A stretch of DNA of 64,000 bases, taken from NCBI GenBank assembly GCA_011391695.1, contig JAABQB010000001.1, positions 1 through 64,000 of the forward strand. The letters are read 5' to 3'. Positions 1 through 10,908 of this stretch are shown one piece after another. Below the pieces are notes generated by a model. That model was not told the origin of the DNA, searched no databases, and was given only the letters and a program-made list of their open reading frames with translations. The stretch is from Desulfobacteraceae bacterium. Its GTDB lineage: Bacteria; Desulfobacterota; Desulfobacteria; Desulfobacterales; RPRI01. The position numbers and the translations under genes are program-made. Within the stretch, counting starts at the first letter, position 1; each line of letters begins with the position of its first letter.

Positions 1-25
1 TGATAGCCGCGGGAGTTATTGAGGC

Positions 26-168
26 AGTGAATAGTCGATAGTGAACAGTAAATAGTGAAAAGTGAAAAGGAATAAGGCTGAAGGTAGATAGGCTGAAGGC
101 TGAAGTTACTAATAGTCTTCAGTCTAAAAGCCTTCAGCCTATTAAACCAGAAACCAGAGACCAGAAAT
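26..168. repeat. Cluster of short dispersed repeat words
   Basis: Three word families lie side by side: GTGAATAGTGAACAGT-type words (about 26-68), an imperfect inverted repeat of GGCTGAAGG / CCTTCAGCC words (about 77-142), and AAACCAGAGACCAGAAA words that end at the start codon of the next gene. The same families recur in other gaps of this window. Confidence 0.8.
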
Positions 169-867
169 TTGAACATTAAGCAATTCCGTTATTCATCCGA
201 CAATCTTGGTTATCTGCTTTATGCGGAAAAATCTGCTATTGCCATAGATGGAGGCGCGGTTGATCAGATATGTTCATTTGCAGGGGATAACGGTCTGAAT
301 ATCGAATATGTTACAAATACTCACTCACATCCCGACCATACTATGGGACTAAAATCACTTCTTGGCAGGTCAGGCGCTGTATATCTTGATCATAACACTC
401 TTCCGGCAAAAGGATTTATCGGACTGGCCGGCGAAAATATTGACGTATATCATACACCGGGGCATACGGATGATTCTGTATCATTTCATGCCGGAAATTT
501 TCTTATTACCGGGGACACCCTGTTTAACGGCACGGTCGGGAACTGCTTTTCCGGCGACCTTTTCGCCTTTTATAATTCGATAGTAAGGCTCATCTCTTTT
601 CCGAAAGATACAATTATATATGCAGGGCATGATTATGTTGAGTATTCCATGTCTTTTGCAAGGCTTATTGAACCCGGTAACGGGGATATCGACAGCTTCC
701 TGAAAAAATATAATCCTGAACTTGTCAGCTCAAAGCTTGAAGATGAGTTTAGAGTCAACCCGTATCTGAGGTTTAATGATCCTGAAATGATATCCGTTCT
801 TAAGGCAAAAGGGCTGCCGGTTTCAACCGAGTTTGAACGCTGGGAATCTTTGATGGGATTGGGATAG
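169..867 (+). CDS. MBL-fold hydrolase, glyoxalase II-like
   Basis: Metallo-beta-lactamase-fold hydrolase of 232 residues, most like hydroxyacylglutathione hydrolase (glyoxalase II). The binuclear metal site is visible: THSHPDH at residues 51-57, H99 in TPGHT, D116 in GDTLF and H154 in GHDY. A C-terminal NPYLRF segment resembles the glyoxalase II C-terminal domain. Known members hydrolyse thioesters such as S-lactoylglutathione; the substrate here is not readable, and many anaerobes have such proteins without glutathione. The start is TTG, directly after a repeat cluster, with no clear ribosome-binding site. The following PPOX gene is separated by another repeat cluster, so an operon is uncertain. 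Confidence 0.8.
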   Translation: MNIKQFRYSSDNLGYLLYAEKSAIAIDGGAVDQICSFAGDNGLNIEYVTNTHSHPDHTMGLKSLLGRSGAVYLDHNTLPAKGFIGLAGENIDVYHTPGHTDDSVSFHAGNFLITGDTLFNGTVGNCFSGDLFAFYNSIVRLISFPKDTIIYAGHDYVEYSMSFARLIEPGNGDIDSFLKKYNPELVSSKLEDEFRVNPYLRFNDPEMISVLKAKGLPVSTEFERWESLMGLG

Positions 868-970
868 AGGGCGGCAGTCGGTGGTCAGCTGTCAGGGACC
901 GGCGATTCATGACCCCTGATTACTGGCAGCTGGATACTGGCAACTGATAATATCCTGTCAGATAAACTTT
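868..970. repeat. GGTCAG/CTGTCAG dispersed repeat words
   Basis: The gap carries GGTCAGCTGTCAGG and CTGGCAGCTGGATACTGGCAACTG words, the same family as at 8.3, 18.1, 21.2 and 45.8 kb. No promoter or small gene is recognisable. Confidence 0.65.
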
Positions 971-973
971 TAT

Positions 974-1444
974 ATGAGGAGAGATGAGTTGATTAGAAAA
1001 GACAGGGAAATAACCTCCAGGGATGAGATAGAATCGATAATAAACAAAGCTTTTGTATGCCGCCTCGGGATGGCGGATGAAAACGGGCCGTATATCGTTC
1101 CGCTCTCTTTCGGCTACCGAGAAAGGTCTCTTTATTTTCATTGCGCAAGAAAAGGCAGAAAACTGGACATCATGAAAAAGGATAAAAGGGTGTGCTTTGA
1201 GATTGATACCGACCATGAGATTGTTGAGTCTGACAAAGCATGCAAATGGGGCATGAAATACAAAAGTGTTATCGGTTTAGGAAACGCATTTTTTATCGAA
1301 GATATGGAATCAAAGAAAATAGCGCTTGATATCATAATGCGCCATTATTCCGGGCTGTCTTTTGAGTTTGAGAAAAAAGAAATAGACAGAGTCGTTATTT
1401 TTCGAGTTGATATAGAAAGTATGACAGGGAAAAAGAAGGAGTAA
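974..1444 (+). CDS. PPOX/NimA-like flavin-binding protein
   Basis: Small split-barrel protein of 156 residues in the pyridoxamine 5'-phosphate oxidase-like superfamily. The core (VCRLGMADENGPYIVPLSFGY, near residues 28-48, followed by LYFHCARKGRKLDIM) is typical of the NimA / nitroimidazole-resistance subgroup, which binds FMN or related cofactors. Its reaction is unknown; these proteins usually act as cytoplasmic redox enzymes. The ATG at 974 is preceded by TATATGAGGAG, which could serve as a ribosome-binding site. It is flanked by repeat words on both sides and seems monocistronic. Confidence 0.75.
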   Translation: MRRDELIRKDREITSRDEIESIINKAFVCRLGMADENGPYIVPLSFGYRERSLYFHCARKGRKLDIMKKDKRVCFEIDTDHEIVESDKACKWGMKYKSVIGLGNAFFIEDMESKKIALDIIMRHYSGLSFEFEKKEIDRVVIFRVDIESMTGKKKE

Positions 1445-1528
1445 AAACCGAATAGCGAATGTCGAACATCGAATATCGAAGAACAAAAAGGCGATGTACG
1501 AAGTTCGATGTACGATATACGAGCAAAA
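1445..1528. repeat. TACGAAGTTCGATATTCGA-family repeat
   Basis: AATATCGAA, GTACGAAGTTCGATGTACGATATACGA words repeat in alternating orientation. This cluster supplies an in-frame ATG (1494) and twelve spurious codons in front of the HD-domain gene. Confidence 0.8.
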
Positions 1529-1529
1529 A

Positions 1530-2168
1530 ATGAATATTGCTGATTTTGTAAAAGAACAGGCGGAAAAGCTTTTTGACGGAGCAAAGGGAAGTCACGACTG
1601 GGAGCACACCTTGAGGGTTTGCAGCCTGTGCGAGCGCATAGGTCCGGCGGAGAAGGCGGACATGGATGTGCTGCGTGTAGCGGCTTACCTGCATGATATC
1701 GGAAGGTCCGGCCAGGATTCGGCATTAGGCGCGGTATGCCACGCGGAGAAAGGCGCTGAGATGGCCTGGCCGATAGTTGAGAAGCTTCCCCTTTCCGAAG
1801 AACAGAAGGCGAATGTTATCCACTGCATAAGGGCTCACCGATTCAGGGGGAAATGCCGGCCTGAGACTGCCGAAGCGAAAGTGCTGTTCGATGCCGACAA
1901 GCTCGATGCTATAGGAGCGGTCGGAGTTGCGAGGGCTTTTCTGTTTGCTGGTGAAGTTGGTGCAAGTCTACACATTCCCGGGATGAATATTGAAGAGACA
2001 AAGCCATATACTATAGAAGACACCGGCTTCAGGGAGTTTACGGTCAAGCTTTGCAAAATCAGGGAAAGGATATTGACAAAAGAGGGGAGAAAACTTGCGG
2101 ATGAAAGGCATGCTTTCATGGAAGGATTCTTTAACCGTTTTCTGGAAGAATATGAGGGAAAGAGGTAG
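1530..2168 (+). CDS. HD-domain phosphohydrolase
   Basis: Cytoplasmic HD-superfamily metal-dependent phosphohydrolase of about 212 residues. Metal ligands are visible as H26 in SHDWEHTLRV, the HD pair in AYLHDIGR (residues 55-56) and a later FDADKLDAIG aspartate. Members hydrolyse nucleotides or cyclic dinucleotides, but the substrate here is unknown. An in-frame ATG exists 36 bases upstream at 1494, but the extra residues (MYEVRCTIYEQK) are translated repeat words, so I place the start at 1530. It ends 5 bases before purH-N and may be cotranscribed with it. Confidence 0.8.
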   Translation: MNIADFVKEQAEKLFDGAKGSHDWEHTLRVCSLCERIGPAEKADMDVLRVAAYLHDIGRSGQDSALGAVCHAEKGAEMAWPIVEKLPLSEEQKANVIHCIRAHRFRGKCRPETAEAKVLFDADKLDAIGAVGVARAFLFAGEVGASLHIPGMNIEETKPYTIEDTGFREFTVKLCKIRERILTKEGRKLADERHAFMEGFFNRFLEEYEGKR

Positions 2169-2173
2169 ATGAT

Positions 2174-2848
2174 ATGAGCATTAATACAGTTGATAAAATT
2201 GACGATTGGGTTAAGGTAAAACATCTGCTTGTCAGTGTTTCGGATAAGAAGGGTCTTGAATCTTTTATCCCGGAGCTTGTCGGCATAAATCCGGGCGTAA
2301 GGATTTTTTCAACCGGCGGAACCTTTTCAAAGCTGAAAGAGATTCTCGGCAGCAAGGCTTCATGCTTAACCCAGGTGTCGGACTACACTGGCCAGCCTGA
2401 AACCCAGGGCGGCCTTGTTAAGACGCTCGATTTTAAGATATATCTCGGCCTTCTTACTGAAACCTATAATGGCTCTCACCGGGCGGATCTTGAAAGGACA
2501 AAAAGCGTTCCCATAGACATGGTAGTCGTCAACCTCTATCCTTTTAAAGAGACGATATCCAGACAGGGCGTTACGCCGGAAGAGGCCCGCGGGAACATAG
2601 ATATCGGCGGGCCGTGCATGATAAGGGCCTCAGCCAAGAATTTCCTGCGAGTGGCTTCGGTTGTCGACCCCGGTGACTACGGCAGGATAGTATCCGAGCT
2701 GAAAGAAAACGATAATAAGATATCCTTGAAGAGTAGGTTTAAGCTTGCGGTAAAAGCTTTTGAGCACACGGCGACATATGATCGCACGATTGCCGATTAT
2801 CTTGCCGGAAGAACATTCGAGGAAGTAAGTAATTGCTATAGAACATAG
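2174..2848 (+). CDS. purH: IMP cyclohydrolase, N-terminal half of PurH
   Basis: Matches the MGS-like IMP cyclohydrolase domain of PurH, which closes FAICAR to IMP in the last step of purine synthesis. VSVSDKKGLE (near residues 20-29), FSTGGTFSKL and the VNLYPF segment are family hallmarks, as is NIDIGGPCMIRASAKN. The protein is 224 residues and stops at TAG after the cyclohydrolase domain. The transformylase domain is a separate gene 148 bases downstream in a different frame, so this is a split PurH rather than a single frameshift. Split forms are known in some deltaproteobacteria, so both halves are probably functional. Confidence 0.88.
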   Translation: MSINTVDKIDDWVKVKHLLVSVSDKKGLESFIPELVGINPGVRIFSTGGTFSKLKEILGSKASCLTQVSDYTGQPETQGGLVKTLDFKIYLGLLTETYNGSHRADLERTKSVPIDMVVVNLYPFKETISRQGVTPEEARGNIDIGGPCMIRASAKNFLRVASVVDPGDYGRIVSELKENDNKISLKSRFKLAVKAFEHTATYDRTIADYLAGRTFEEVSNCYRT

Positions 2849-2857
2849 GTGAAATAT

Positions 2858-2978
2858 TTAGACAGGATTAACAGGATGGACAGGATTTTTGAATATATAT
2901 TTCAGGCCGCTCTTCCGGAGCGGGCTGAAAAATTATCATGTTAATCATGTTAATCCTGTCTGACAAAATTTATTACGA
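2858..2978. repeat. Inverted repeat between purH halves
   Basis: GACAGGATTAACAGGATGGA on the left faces TTAATCATGTTAATCCTGTC on the right. A second hairpin is nested between them, built from TTCAGGCCGCTC and GGAGCGGGCTGAA. The element sits exactly where the two PurH domains are joined in ordinary PurH proteins. It lacks a terminal T-run, so it is not a typical terminator. Confidence 0.75.
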
Positions 2979-2996
2979 TTTGTAAAGGAGGCTCAG

Positions 2997-4247
2997 ATGG
3001 CTGAAGATCTGCGGAAGATGTATAAAACCATTATGGATGACCATTTCCCGCCTGCAATGGAAATTAGTTTTGTCGATGGCGGTAAAAGACAGACCCTTTT
3101 TTACGAAAAGATGGTATGGACTATAGATGATGTCATAAAAGGATTGCGGTACGGGGAGAACCCGGGACAGGAAGCCGCCCTTTACAAGCTGACAAACGGG
3201 AACCTGGTTCTTGGTGATATACAGACAATTCTGCCGGGCAATCATCTTGCCTCCGACGTCGAACTGCTTCAGTCTGGAAAGCATCCCGGCAAGACTAATC
3301 TTACAGATGCAGACAATGCCCTGAATATTCTCCGGTATTTTACGGATCAACCCGCGGCGGTTATCGTTAAACATAACAATCCATGCGGAGTTGCCCTCTC
3401 CGATGCGCTTCTTGACGCGTATCTGAAAGCAAATATGGCAGACAGGGTCGCGGCATTCGGCGGATGCATTGCGTTGAACCGGTCTGTTGATATCGAGACA
3501 GCCGAAGCGATAAACATGCAGTATGCCGAAGTGGTGGTGGCGCCTGAATTTGAAAATGGAGTCATGGATGTCTTCGCGAGGAAGAAAAATCTGAGGGTGA
3601 TAAGGATCAGGAACATAGAAAGACTTCAGAACTTTGTCGGGAAAAGGTGCGTTGAGTTCAAAAGCCTCATTGACGGGGGAATTGTCGCCCAGTGGTCTTT
3701 TGTGCCCGAAGCCCGGTCAAAAGAGGCCCTGCGTCCCGCCGAATGCACATACAAGGGTAAGATTTACAAAGTAAGGAGAGATCCGACGGAAAGAGAATAT
3801 GAAGACATGCTTTTCGGGTGGCTTGTCGAATCGGGAGTTACTTCCAATTCGGTTATCTACGTAAAGGATAAAGTGACGGTCGGGATAGGCACCGGCGAGC
3901 AGGACAGAGTCGGTGTCGCCGAGATTGCAAGGGATAAAGCCTACAGGAAACTCGCCGACAGGTACTGCTTTGAAACATACGGAATTGCCTATAATGACTT
4001 TAAGGATAAAGACAAAAAAGCGGAAATAGATGAAAGAGTAGCACGGGAAAAAGGAGGGCTTATCGGAGCCGCCATGGTCAGTGACGCATTCTTTCCTTTC
4101 CGGGATGGAGTTGATGTGGGGATCAGGGAGGGAATCTCATGCGTTATCCAGCCGGGCGGGTCGGATAATGACTACCAGTCTATCGAAGCCTGCAACGAGG
4201 CTGGTGTTGCGATGGTTTACACCGGGCAGAGAAGCTTTAAACACTAA
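2997..4247 (+). CDS. purH: AICAR transformylase, C-terminal half of PurH
   Basis: Formyltransferase domain of PurH, which transfers a formyl group from 10-formyl-tetrahydrofolate to AICAR. The catalytic Lys-His motif is visible in VIKGLRYGENPGQ and in the VKHNNPCGVA segment. The C-terminal SDAFFPFRDG and GISCVIQPGGS segments match the family. At 416 residues it is longer than the usual transformylase part, with an extra segment around YKGKIYKVRRDPTERE. The start ATG at 2997 has a strong AAAGGAGG site. It uses folate one-carbon units, as does the acs pathway further on. Confidence 0.88.
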   Translation: MAEDLRKMYKTIMDDHFPPAMEISFVDGGKRQTLFYEKMVWTIDDVIKGLRYGENPGQEAALYKLTNGNLVLGDIQTILPGNHLASDVELLQSGKHPGKTNLTDADNALNILRYFTDQPAAVIVKHNNPCGVALSDALLDAYLKANMADRVAAFGGCIALNRSVDIETAEAINMQYAEVVVAPEFENGVMDVFARKKNLRVIRIRNIERLQNFVGKRCVEFKSLIDGGIVAQWSFVPEARSKEALRPAECTYKGKIYKVRRDPTEREYEDMLFGWLVESGVTSNSVIYVKDKVTVGIGTGEQDRVGVAEIARDKAYRKLADRYCFETYGIAYNDFKDKDKKAEIDERVAREKGGLIGAAMVSDAFFPFRDGVDVGIREGISCVIQPGGSDNDYQSIEACNEAGVAMVYTGQRSFKH

Positions 4248-4288
4248 TGCCTTGTTGGCAAACACTTAAGGAGTAAGGAGGAGAAAAC

Positions 4289-4855
4289 ATGAATATAACT
4301 GAACGTATCAAAGGAATTTTGTTAAGACCCAGAGAGGAATGGCAGATAATTGCGGGAGAAACAACACCTATTGCCGAGTTATATAAAAACTATATTATTA
4401 TACTGGCAGCCATCGGACCGGTTGCCTTTTTTATCGGCATGTCCCTCTTTGGAGTCAGCCTGCCTATGGGAGGAGCATTCAGGGTACCAATAATATCAGG
4501 TATTATGAATGCGGTGGTTCATTACGGCCTAACCCTTGTCGGGGTATATGCCCTCGCTATTATTATCGATGCCCTTGCCCCTACCTTTTCAGGGGAGAAA
4601 AATCTCAACCAGGCATTCAAGGTGGCCATGTATTCTTCTATACCCGGTTGGCTGGCTGGCATATTTGCGCTTATCCCCGCACTTGGCGTCCTCGGTATTT
4701 TGGGGTTATACGGTCTATATCTTCTCTATCTCGGATTACCGGTTCTCATGAAATCTCCAAAAGAAAAATCTACAGTGTACACGATTGCCGTAATCATCGC
4801 AGCGATCGTCATTTTTGTTGTGATAGGGGCCATTTCACGAGTCTTCATTTCCTGA
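4289..4855 (+). CDS. Yip1-family membrane protein
   Basis: Integral membrane protein of 188 residues, opening with MNITERIKGILLRPREEWQ, the usual amphipathic N-terminus of bacterial Yip1-domain proteins. About five hydrophobic segments follow (near residues 36-58, 70-90, 112-140, 142-155 and 162-185). Function in bacteria is unknown. An AAGGAGGAG site lies just before the ATG. The gene stands alone between purH and a decayed region. Confidence 0.72.
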   Translation: MNITERIKGILLRPREEWQIIAGETTPIAELYKNYIIILAAIGPVAFFIGMSLFGVSLPMGGAFRVPIISGIMNAVVHYGLTLVGVYALAIIIDALAPTFSGEKNLNQAFKVAMYSSIPGWLAGIFALIPALGVLGILGLYGLYLLYLGLPVLMKSPKEKSTVYTIAVIIAAIVIFVVIGAISRVFIS

Positions 4856-4948
4856 CATACGCAGAATATGATGAGCTAATTGACCTGGCTTGTGATGGGA
4901 TTGCGACTATGCCGCGATAGAGGGAATGGTAACGGTTATCTTTTCGAT

Positions 4949-5223
4949 ACGGGCCGGTCAACATCTATGAGCTAATGTTGTTGGCTGATGCCAAAGCGCG
5001 TGAAGCGATTCTGTCCCGGTTCACCACAGGGTTGAAGCATTATTACGCTGGTGACATCCCAGCCGCTGATCATCTCTTCGCCGCTATTGCGAACTAGGAT
5101 GGCCAGACGTCACACTGTCTGACCAAATGCCGGTCTCTATCAGAATCCATGCCGGCGGACTGGCAGGGCATATGGGTCATGCCGGCAAGTAGGGAATGGG
5201 CGGGTCATTCCCTATTTTGGTGA
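4949..5223 (+). pseudogene. Remnant of a class III adenylate cyclase C-terminus
   Basis: One frame encodes GPVNIYEL, a gap, then AREAILSRFTTGLKHYYAGD, and ends PADWQGIWVM. From memory this is the order in the C-terminal tail of many class III adenylate/guanylate cyclases. The frame is broken by TAG at 5095-5097, where a CAG (Gln) is expected (AIAN-stop-DGQTS). No upstream cyclase domain is present. I read it as a decayed gene end. The rest of the gap between 4856 and 5310 holds nothing recognisable. Confidence 0.5.
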
Positions 5224-5310
5224 GTTGACGAAAAAATTCAGCCCCATTGTATGTCTTCCTGAAAGAAAGAATTGATCTGATACTATGTTTCCTGTAGATT
5301 TCACATTATA

Positions 5311-5907
5311 ATGAACACTGTAACAGAAAATATGGGCGGCGCCCTTGATTTGCAAGCTTTACTGGATGTTGTCCCGGCTGACAGGACAGTCGCCTGCCTG
5401 CCAACACATGAATCCCTCATCTTGCACGACGGCGAAAAAGAGCTCGGGAGAATTCCCCTCGACGGCGTGATCGATGTCTCGATTCTCGACGATTCCTCGG
5501 TCCAAAAACGCTATACAGTAACTCGTTCTCTAATTCTGGGCCCTCTCGTTTTGCTTTTTCCGAAAAAGACTATTCGCGAGGCTTACCGTCTCTGCATTCA
5601 ATGGAAAGATCCAAAGGGCGACTACCATTTCACCCACATCCGCATCGCAAGACGGATCATGGCTGAACATATGCTGAACACTATTAAGCATTCGCTTACC
5701 CCGGAAGTCCGCGCGGATTTGGCTATGAGGGCATCAGAGATCAAGAATCGGGCCGCTGTCTCAGAAAAAGAACAACACAGACCCATCAAAGAGACTTCGC
5801 CGTTTATCACCTGTGAGCACTGCGGGATAGAGTTTAGGAAAACCGACCTGCCGCCCGGTGGCAAGTGCCCGGTGTGCGGCCGAAGGCTTAATGTCGTTGC
5901 AGGCTAG
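5311..5907 (+). CDS. Hypothetical protein with C-terminal zinc ribbon
   Basis: Not recognised as a named family. The 198-residue product has a soluble N-terminal half containing a short hydrophobic stretch (LILGPLVLLF, near residue 70). The C-terminus carries a two-pair cysteine zinc ribbon, CEHCGIEF...CPVCGRRL (about residues 169-193). A role as a small regulatory or scaffold protein is possible but cannot be shown. There is no good ribosome-binding site before the ATG. It lies in a region with two gene remnants, yet its own frame is intact. Confidence 0.6.
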   Translation: MNTVTENMGGALDLQALLDVVPADRTVACLPTHESLILHDGEKELGRIPLDGVIDVSILDDSSVQKRYTVTRSLILGPLVLLFPKKTIREAYRLCIQWKDPKGDYHFTHIRIARRIMAEHMLNTIKHSLTPEVRADLAMRASEIKNRAAVSEKEQHRPIKETSPFITCEHCGIEFRKTDLPPGGKCPVCGRRLNVVAG

Positions 5908-5975
5908 AATTGCTTGCGAATGTTCCAACGCCGGCCCAATGAAAAACCCGAATTTATCTGACGACACCCGGAATA

Positions 5976-6203
5976 TTGAAGGCATCAAATTATGTTTATA
6001 ATCTGTGCAGCAAACGAAAGGGCACTCTCTACGCTGGTGTTACATCAGACCCTGTAAAGCGCATTGATAAACATAAAAACAGCATGACTGATGGTTTCAC
6101 AAATAAATTTGATGTCCATCACCTGTTATGGTATGAAAACCTCAAGACATCCAAATCAGCAATCACAAGAGAGATACAGGGATTAGTGACCAGTGATCAG
6201 TAA
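5976..6203 (+). pseudogene. Truncated GIY-YIG endonuclease-like gene
   Basis: The frame starts at TTG and reads YVYNLCSKRKGTLYAGVTSD, then a KFDVHHLLWYE segment, matching small stand-alone GIY-YIG (YhbQ-type) proteins of about 90 residues. It follows the family to SAITREIQ, where KREKQIKxW is expected. There the sequence changes to TTAGTGACCAGTGATCAGTA repeat words and stops at residue 75. The last conserved helix is lost, so the product is probably inactive. Confidence 0.65.
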
Positions 6204-6245
6204 TCAGTGACGATATTCGAAGTACGATGTACGAACAACTGTCCA
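6180..6245. repeat. GTGATCAG and TACGATGTACGA repeat words
   Basis: GACCAGTGATCAGTAATCAGTG words pass directly into CGATATTCGAAGTACGATGT words. The cluster forms the 3' end of the truncated GIY-YIG gene. Confidence 0.75.
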
Positions 6246-6299
6246 CAAGAACAAACCGGTAACTTATAAACCATTGACTAATTTACAGGGGAGCTTGGC

Positions 6300-8255
<1,956 letters not shown>

Positions 8256-8454
8256 TAAGGCTGAAGGCGGAAGGCGTGAGGCGTGAGTCTGAAGGAAAAG
8301 CAAGTTGCAAGAGTGTGAGCCTAATATTGAATATAGAATATCAGGGGTCAGTGGTCAGTAGTCAGGGGCCAGGAGAAAGAAAAGGTTTTTCACTTGAACC
8401 CTCGAATCCTTTATCACCTTCGATATTCGAAATTCGATGTTCGGACCGTAAACT
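8256..8454. repeat. Mixed dispersed repeat words
   Basis: In order: GGCTGAAGGCGGAAGGCGTG words, GGGGTCAGTGGTCAGTAGTC words, TTTTTCACTTGAACCCTCGA words and ATTCGAAATTCGATGTTCGG words. The array ends at the recD2 start codon. Confidence 0.75.
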
Positions 8455-10653
8455 ATGAACCAGAAACCAGAAACCATCTTTTTAACCGGTCGGATAGAGA
8501 AAATAACATATACAAGCGAAGAGACCGGCTATACGGTCGCGAAGGTTATTGTCCAGGGAAGAAAAGACCCCGTCACCATCGTAGGAAACCTTATCTCTCC
8601 CGTTCCGGGTGAAACGCTCACTATGAAGGGCGAATGGACAAGGCACCCAAAATTCGGCGAGCAGTTCAAAGTCTCAGAATTTTCAAGCGCGTCCCCCGAA
8701 AGCCCTGCCGGAATCGAAAAATATCTCGGTTCCGGTCTTGTAAAGGGTATCGGGCCGGTCATGGCTGAACGGATCGTAAAAAAATTCGGAATAAAAACGC
8801 TTGATATAATAGAAAATGATACTGGCAAGCTCTCATCCGTTGAAGGGATTGGAGAAAAGCGGATTGCCACGATCAGAAAGGCCTGGGACGAGCAGAAAGA
8901 GATCCGCAATCTCATGCTTTTTCTCCACGCTTACGGCCTCGGCGCAGGATACGCCATAAAAATTTTCAGAAAGTACGGGAACAGGGCGACGGCAATTATG
9001 AAAGAAAACCCGTACCGCCTTGCTGTCGATATATCGGGGATAGGATTTATTACCGCTGACAGGATCGGCGCAAAGCTCGGCTTTGCAAAAGATTCGAAGG
9101 AAAGAATCGAATCCGGAATAGTATATGTTCTTTTTACTCTCTCTGAAGAGGGGCATGTTTATTATCCGCTGCCGTCCTTAATCGAAAACTGCGCGGCAAT
9201 GCTCGATGTTGAAAGAGAGAATGTTAAGAAAGGGATTGATGCGGCTGCCGCGTCAGGGAAAATAGTTATTGAAGAGCTCGAAGGCGATATTGGAAAGACG
9301 GAGGAGGAGAGAAAGGGCGTCTTTCTCGCGAAATATCATTACTGCGAAGCCGGCACATCAAAATTATTAAAGGTAATTGTCGGTTCGGTTAAATCTTATA
9401 AGAACGTTATTCCGGACAAGGCAATCGAATGGGCACAGCATGAACTCTCTATTACCCTTGCCGGAAAACAGATCGAGGCCGTCCGGAGTGCTCTTGAAGA
9501 AAAGGTTCTCGTAATCACCGGAGGGCCCGGTACCGGAAAGACGACCATCATAAACGCCATCCTTAAGATATTCAAAAGACTTAAGATGAGCATCCTGCTT
9601 GGTGCGCCTACCGGGAGAGCTGCAAAGCGAATGAGCGAGGCGACAGGGTGCGTGGCGAAAACAATTCACAGGATGCTTGAATACAACCCGGAAAAGGGAG
9701 GGTTCCGGAGAAATGAGAAGAATCCTCTTGAGTGCAATCTTCTGGTTGTTGATGAAGCCTCCATGATAGACAATATCCTGATCTTCAGCCTGCTCAAGGC
9801 CGTGCCTCCGGAATCAGTTTTAATTCTTGTGGGAGATGTCAACCAGCTTCCTTCGGTGGGGGCCGGAAATGTTTTGAATGATATAATCGAATCGGGCATC
9901 GCGCCTGTTGTTACTCTTACCGAAATATTCCGTCAGGCAAAAGAGAGCCGTATCGTAATTAACGCCCACAGGATAAATGACGGAATAATGCCTTTTTTGA
10001 AAGCGGGTGAAAAGAGCAGCGATTTTTATTTCATTGAGCAGGATAATCCGGAAAAGGTAATTGAAATAATCAGGGAGCTTGTAGCAGAGCGGATTCCGGG
10101 GCACTTTGGTTTTGATTCTTTCAATGACATACAGGTCTTAACACCCATGCACAGGGGCGTTCTCGGATCCTCCTCACTTAATGCTGTTTTGCAGGAGGCG
10201 CTCAATCCGGGAGATGCCCTGCTTGTACGCGGAGAAAAAAAATATAAAACAGGCGATAAGGTAATGCAGGTAAGAAACAATTATGATAAGGAGGTTTTCA
10301 ACGGCGATATCGGACGGATCAAGTCGATCGATTCCGAGGATCGGAAGATGATTGTATCTTTCGATGGACGGCCGGTTGAGTACGATTTTCATGAGCTTGA
10401 CGATATTGTCTTATCCTATGCCGTTTCGGTCCACAAGTCACAGGGCTCCGAATATCCTGCAGTAGTGATGCCGGTTCATACGCAGCATTATATGCTTCTC
10501 CAGCGCAACCTTATATATACGGCGCTCACAAGAGGACGAAGGCTTGTCGTTATGGTTGGCACAAAGAAGGCTCTTGCAATCGGAATAAATAATAACAGAA
10601 CGCAGAAGCGATATACATTTCTTAAGGACAGGCTTAAAAAAAACAGTGAATAG
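8455..10653 (+). CDS. recD2: RecD2-type ATP-dependent DNA helicase
   Basis: Superfamily 1B 5'-3' DNA helicase of 732 residues, full length for RecD2. An OB-like N-terminal domain (about 10-75) is followed by helix-hairpin-helix repeats (GIGPVMAERIVKKFG, GIGEKRIATI). Walker A is GGPGTGKT (356-363), Walker B is VVDEASM (near 435), and the C-terminal VHKSQGSEYPAVV motif is intact. RecD2 acts in DNA repair outside RecBCD. The first residues, MNQKPETIF, are translated AACCAGAAACCAGAAACC repeat words. No later start is obvious before FLTGRIEKITY, so the repeat seems to have supplied the start codon. Confidence 0.9.
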   Translation: MNQKPETIFLTGRIEKITYTSEETGYTVAKVIVQGRKDPVTIVGNLISPVPGETLTMKGEWTRHPKFGEQFKVSEFSSASPESPAGIEKYLGSGLVKGIGPVMAERIVKKFGIKTLDIIENDTGKLSSVEGIGEKRIATIRKAWDEQKEIRNLMLFLHAYGLGAGYAIKIFRKYGNRATAIMKENPYRLAVDISGIGFITADRIGAKLGFAKDSKERIESGIVYVLFTLSEEGHVYYPLPSLIENCAAMLDVERENVKKGIDAAAASGKIVIEELEGDIGKTEEERKGVFLAKYHYCEAGTSKLLKVIVGSVKSYKNVIPDKAIEWAQHELSITLAGKQIEAVRSALEEKVLVITGGPGTGKTTIINAILKIFKRLKMSILLGAPTGRAAKRMSEATGCVAKTIHRMLEYNPEKGGFRRNEKNPLECNLLVVDEASMIDNILIFSLLKAVPPESVLILVGDVNQLPSVGAGNVLNDIIESGIAPVVTLTEIFRQAKESRIVINAHRINDGIMPFLKAGEKSSDFYFIEQDNPEKVIEIIRELVAERIPGHFGFDSFNDIQVLTPMHRGVLGSSSLNAVLQEALNPGDALLVRGEKKYKTGDKVMQVRNNYDKEVFNGDIGRIKSIDSEDRKMIVSFDGRPVEYDFHELDDIVLSYAVSVHKSQGSEYPAVVMPVHTQHYMLLQRNLIYTALTRGRRLVVMVGTKKALAIGINNNRTQKRYTFLKDRLKKNSE

Positions 10654-10908
10654 TGAATGGTGAACAGTGAATAGAAGGGAGTAAGGATTCAGCCAGGGAA
10701 TATTCGGTCAAAATCCTCTGGTCAAAATCATCTTGACATAAAAAATCCTTATTCGTATACTCCCATCACGAAAAAACAGTATAGTTTTGATTATAAGCTG
10801 CACGATTTATGATGTAATTACAAGGATATGGAGAGAGCAGGCTTTGATCCGTTTTGTAACTATTTGTGAACAGTTTTATTTAACTTTTCTTTAAACTGGA
10901 AGGTGACT

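Noticed and set aside
1494-1529. Upstream start giving MYEVRCTIYEQK for the HD protein
   Set aside because: These residues are translated repeat words, also seen before other genes, and are not part of the HD family.
8256-8454. Repeat arrays as CRISPR
   Set aside because: Units are short, irregular and without spacers of uniform length; no cas genes are present.
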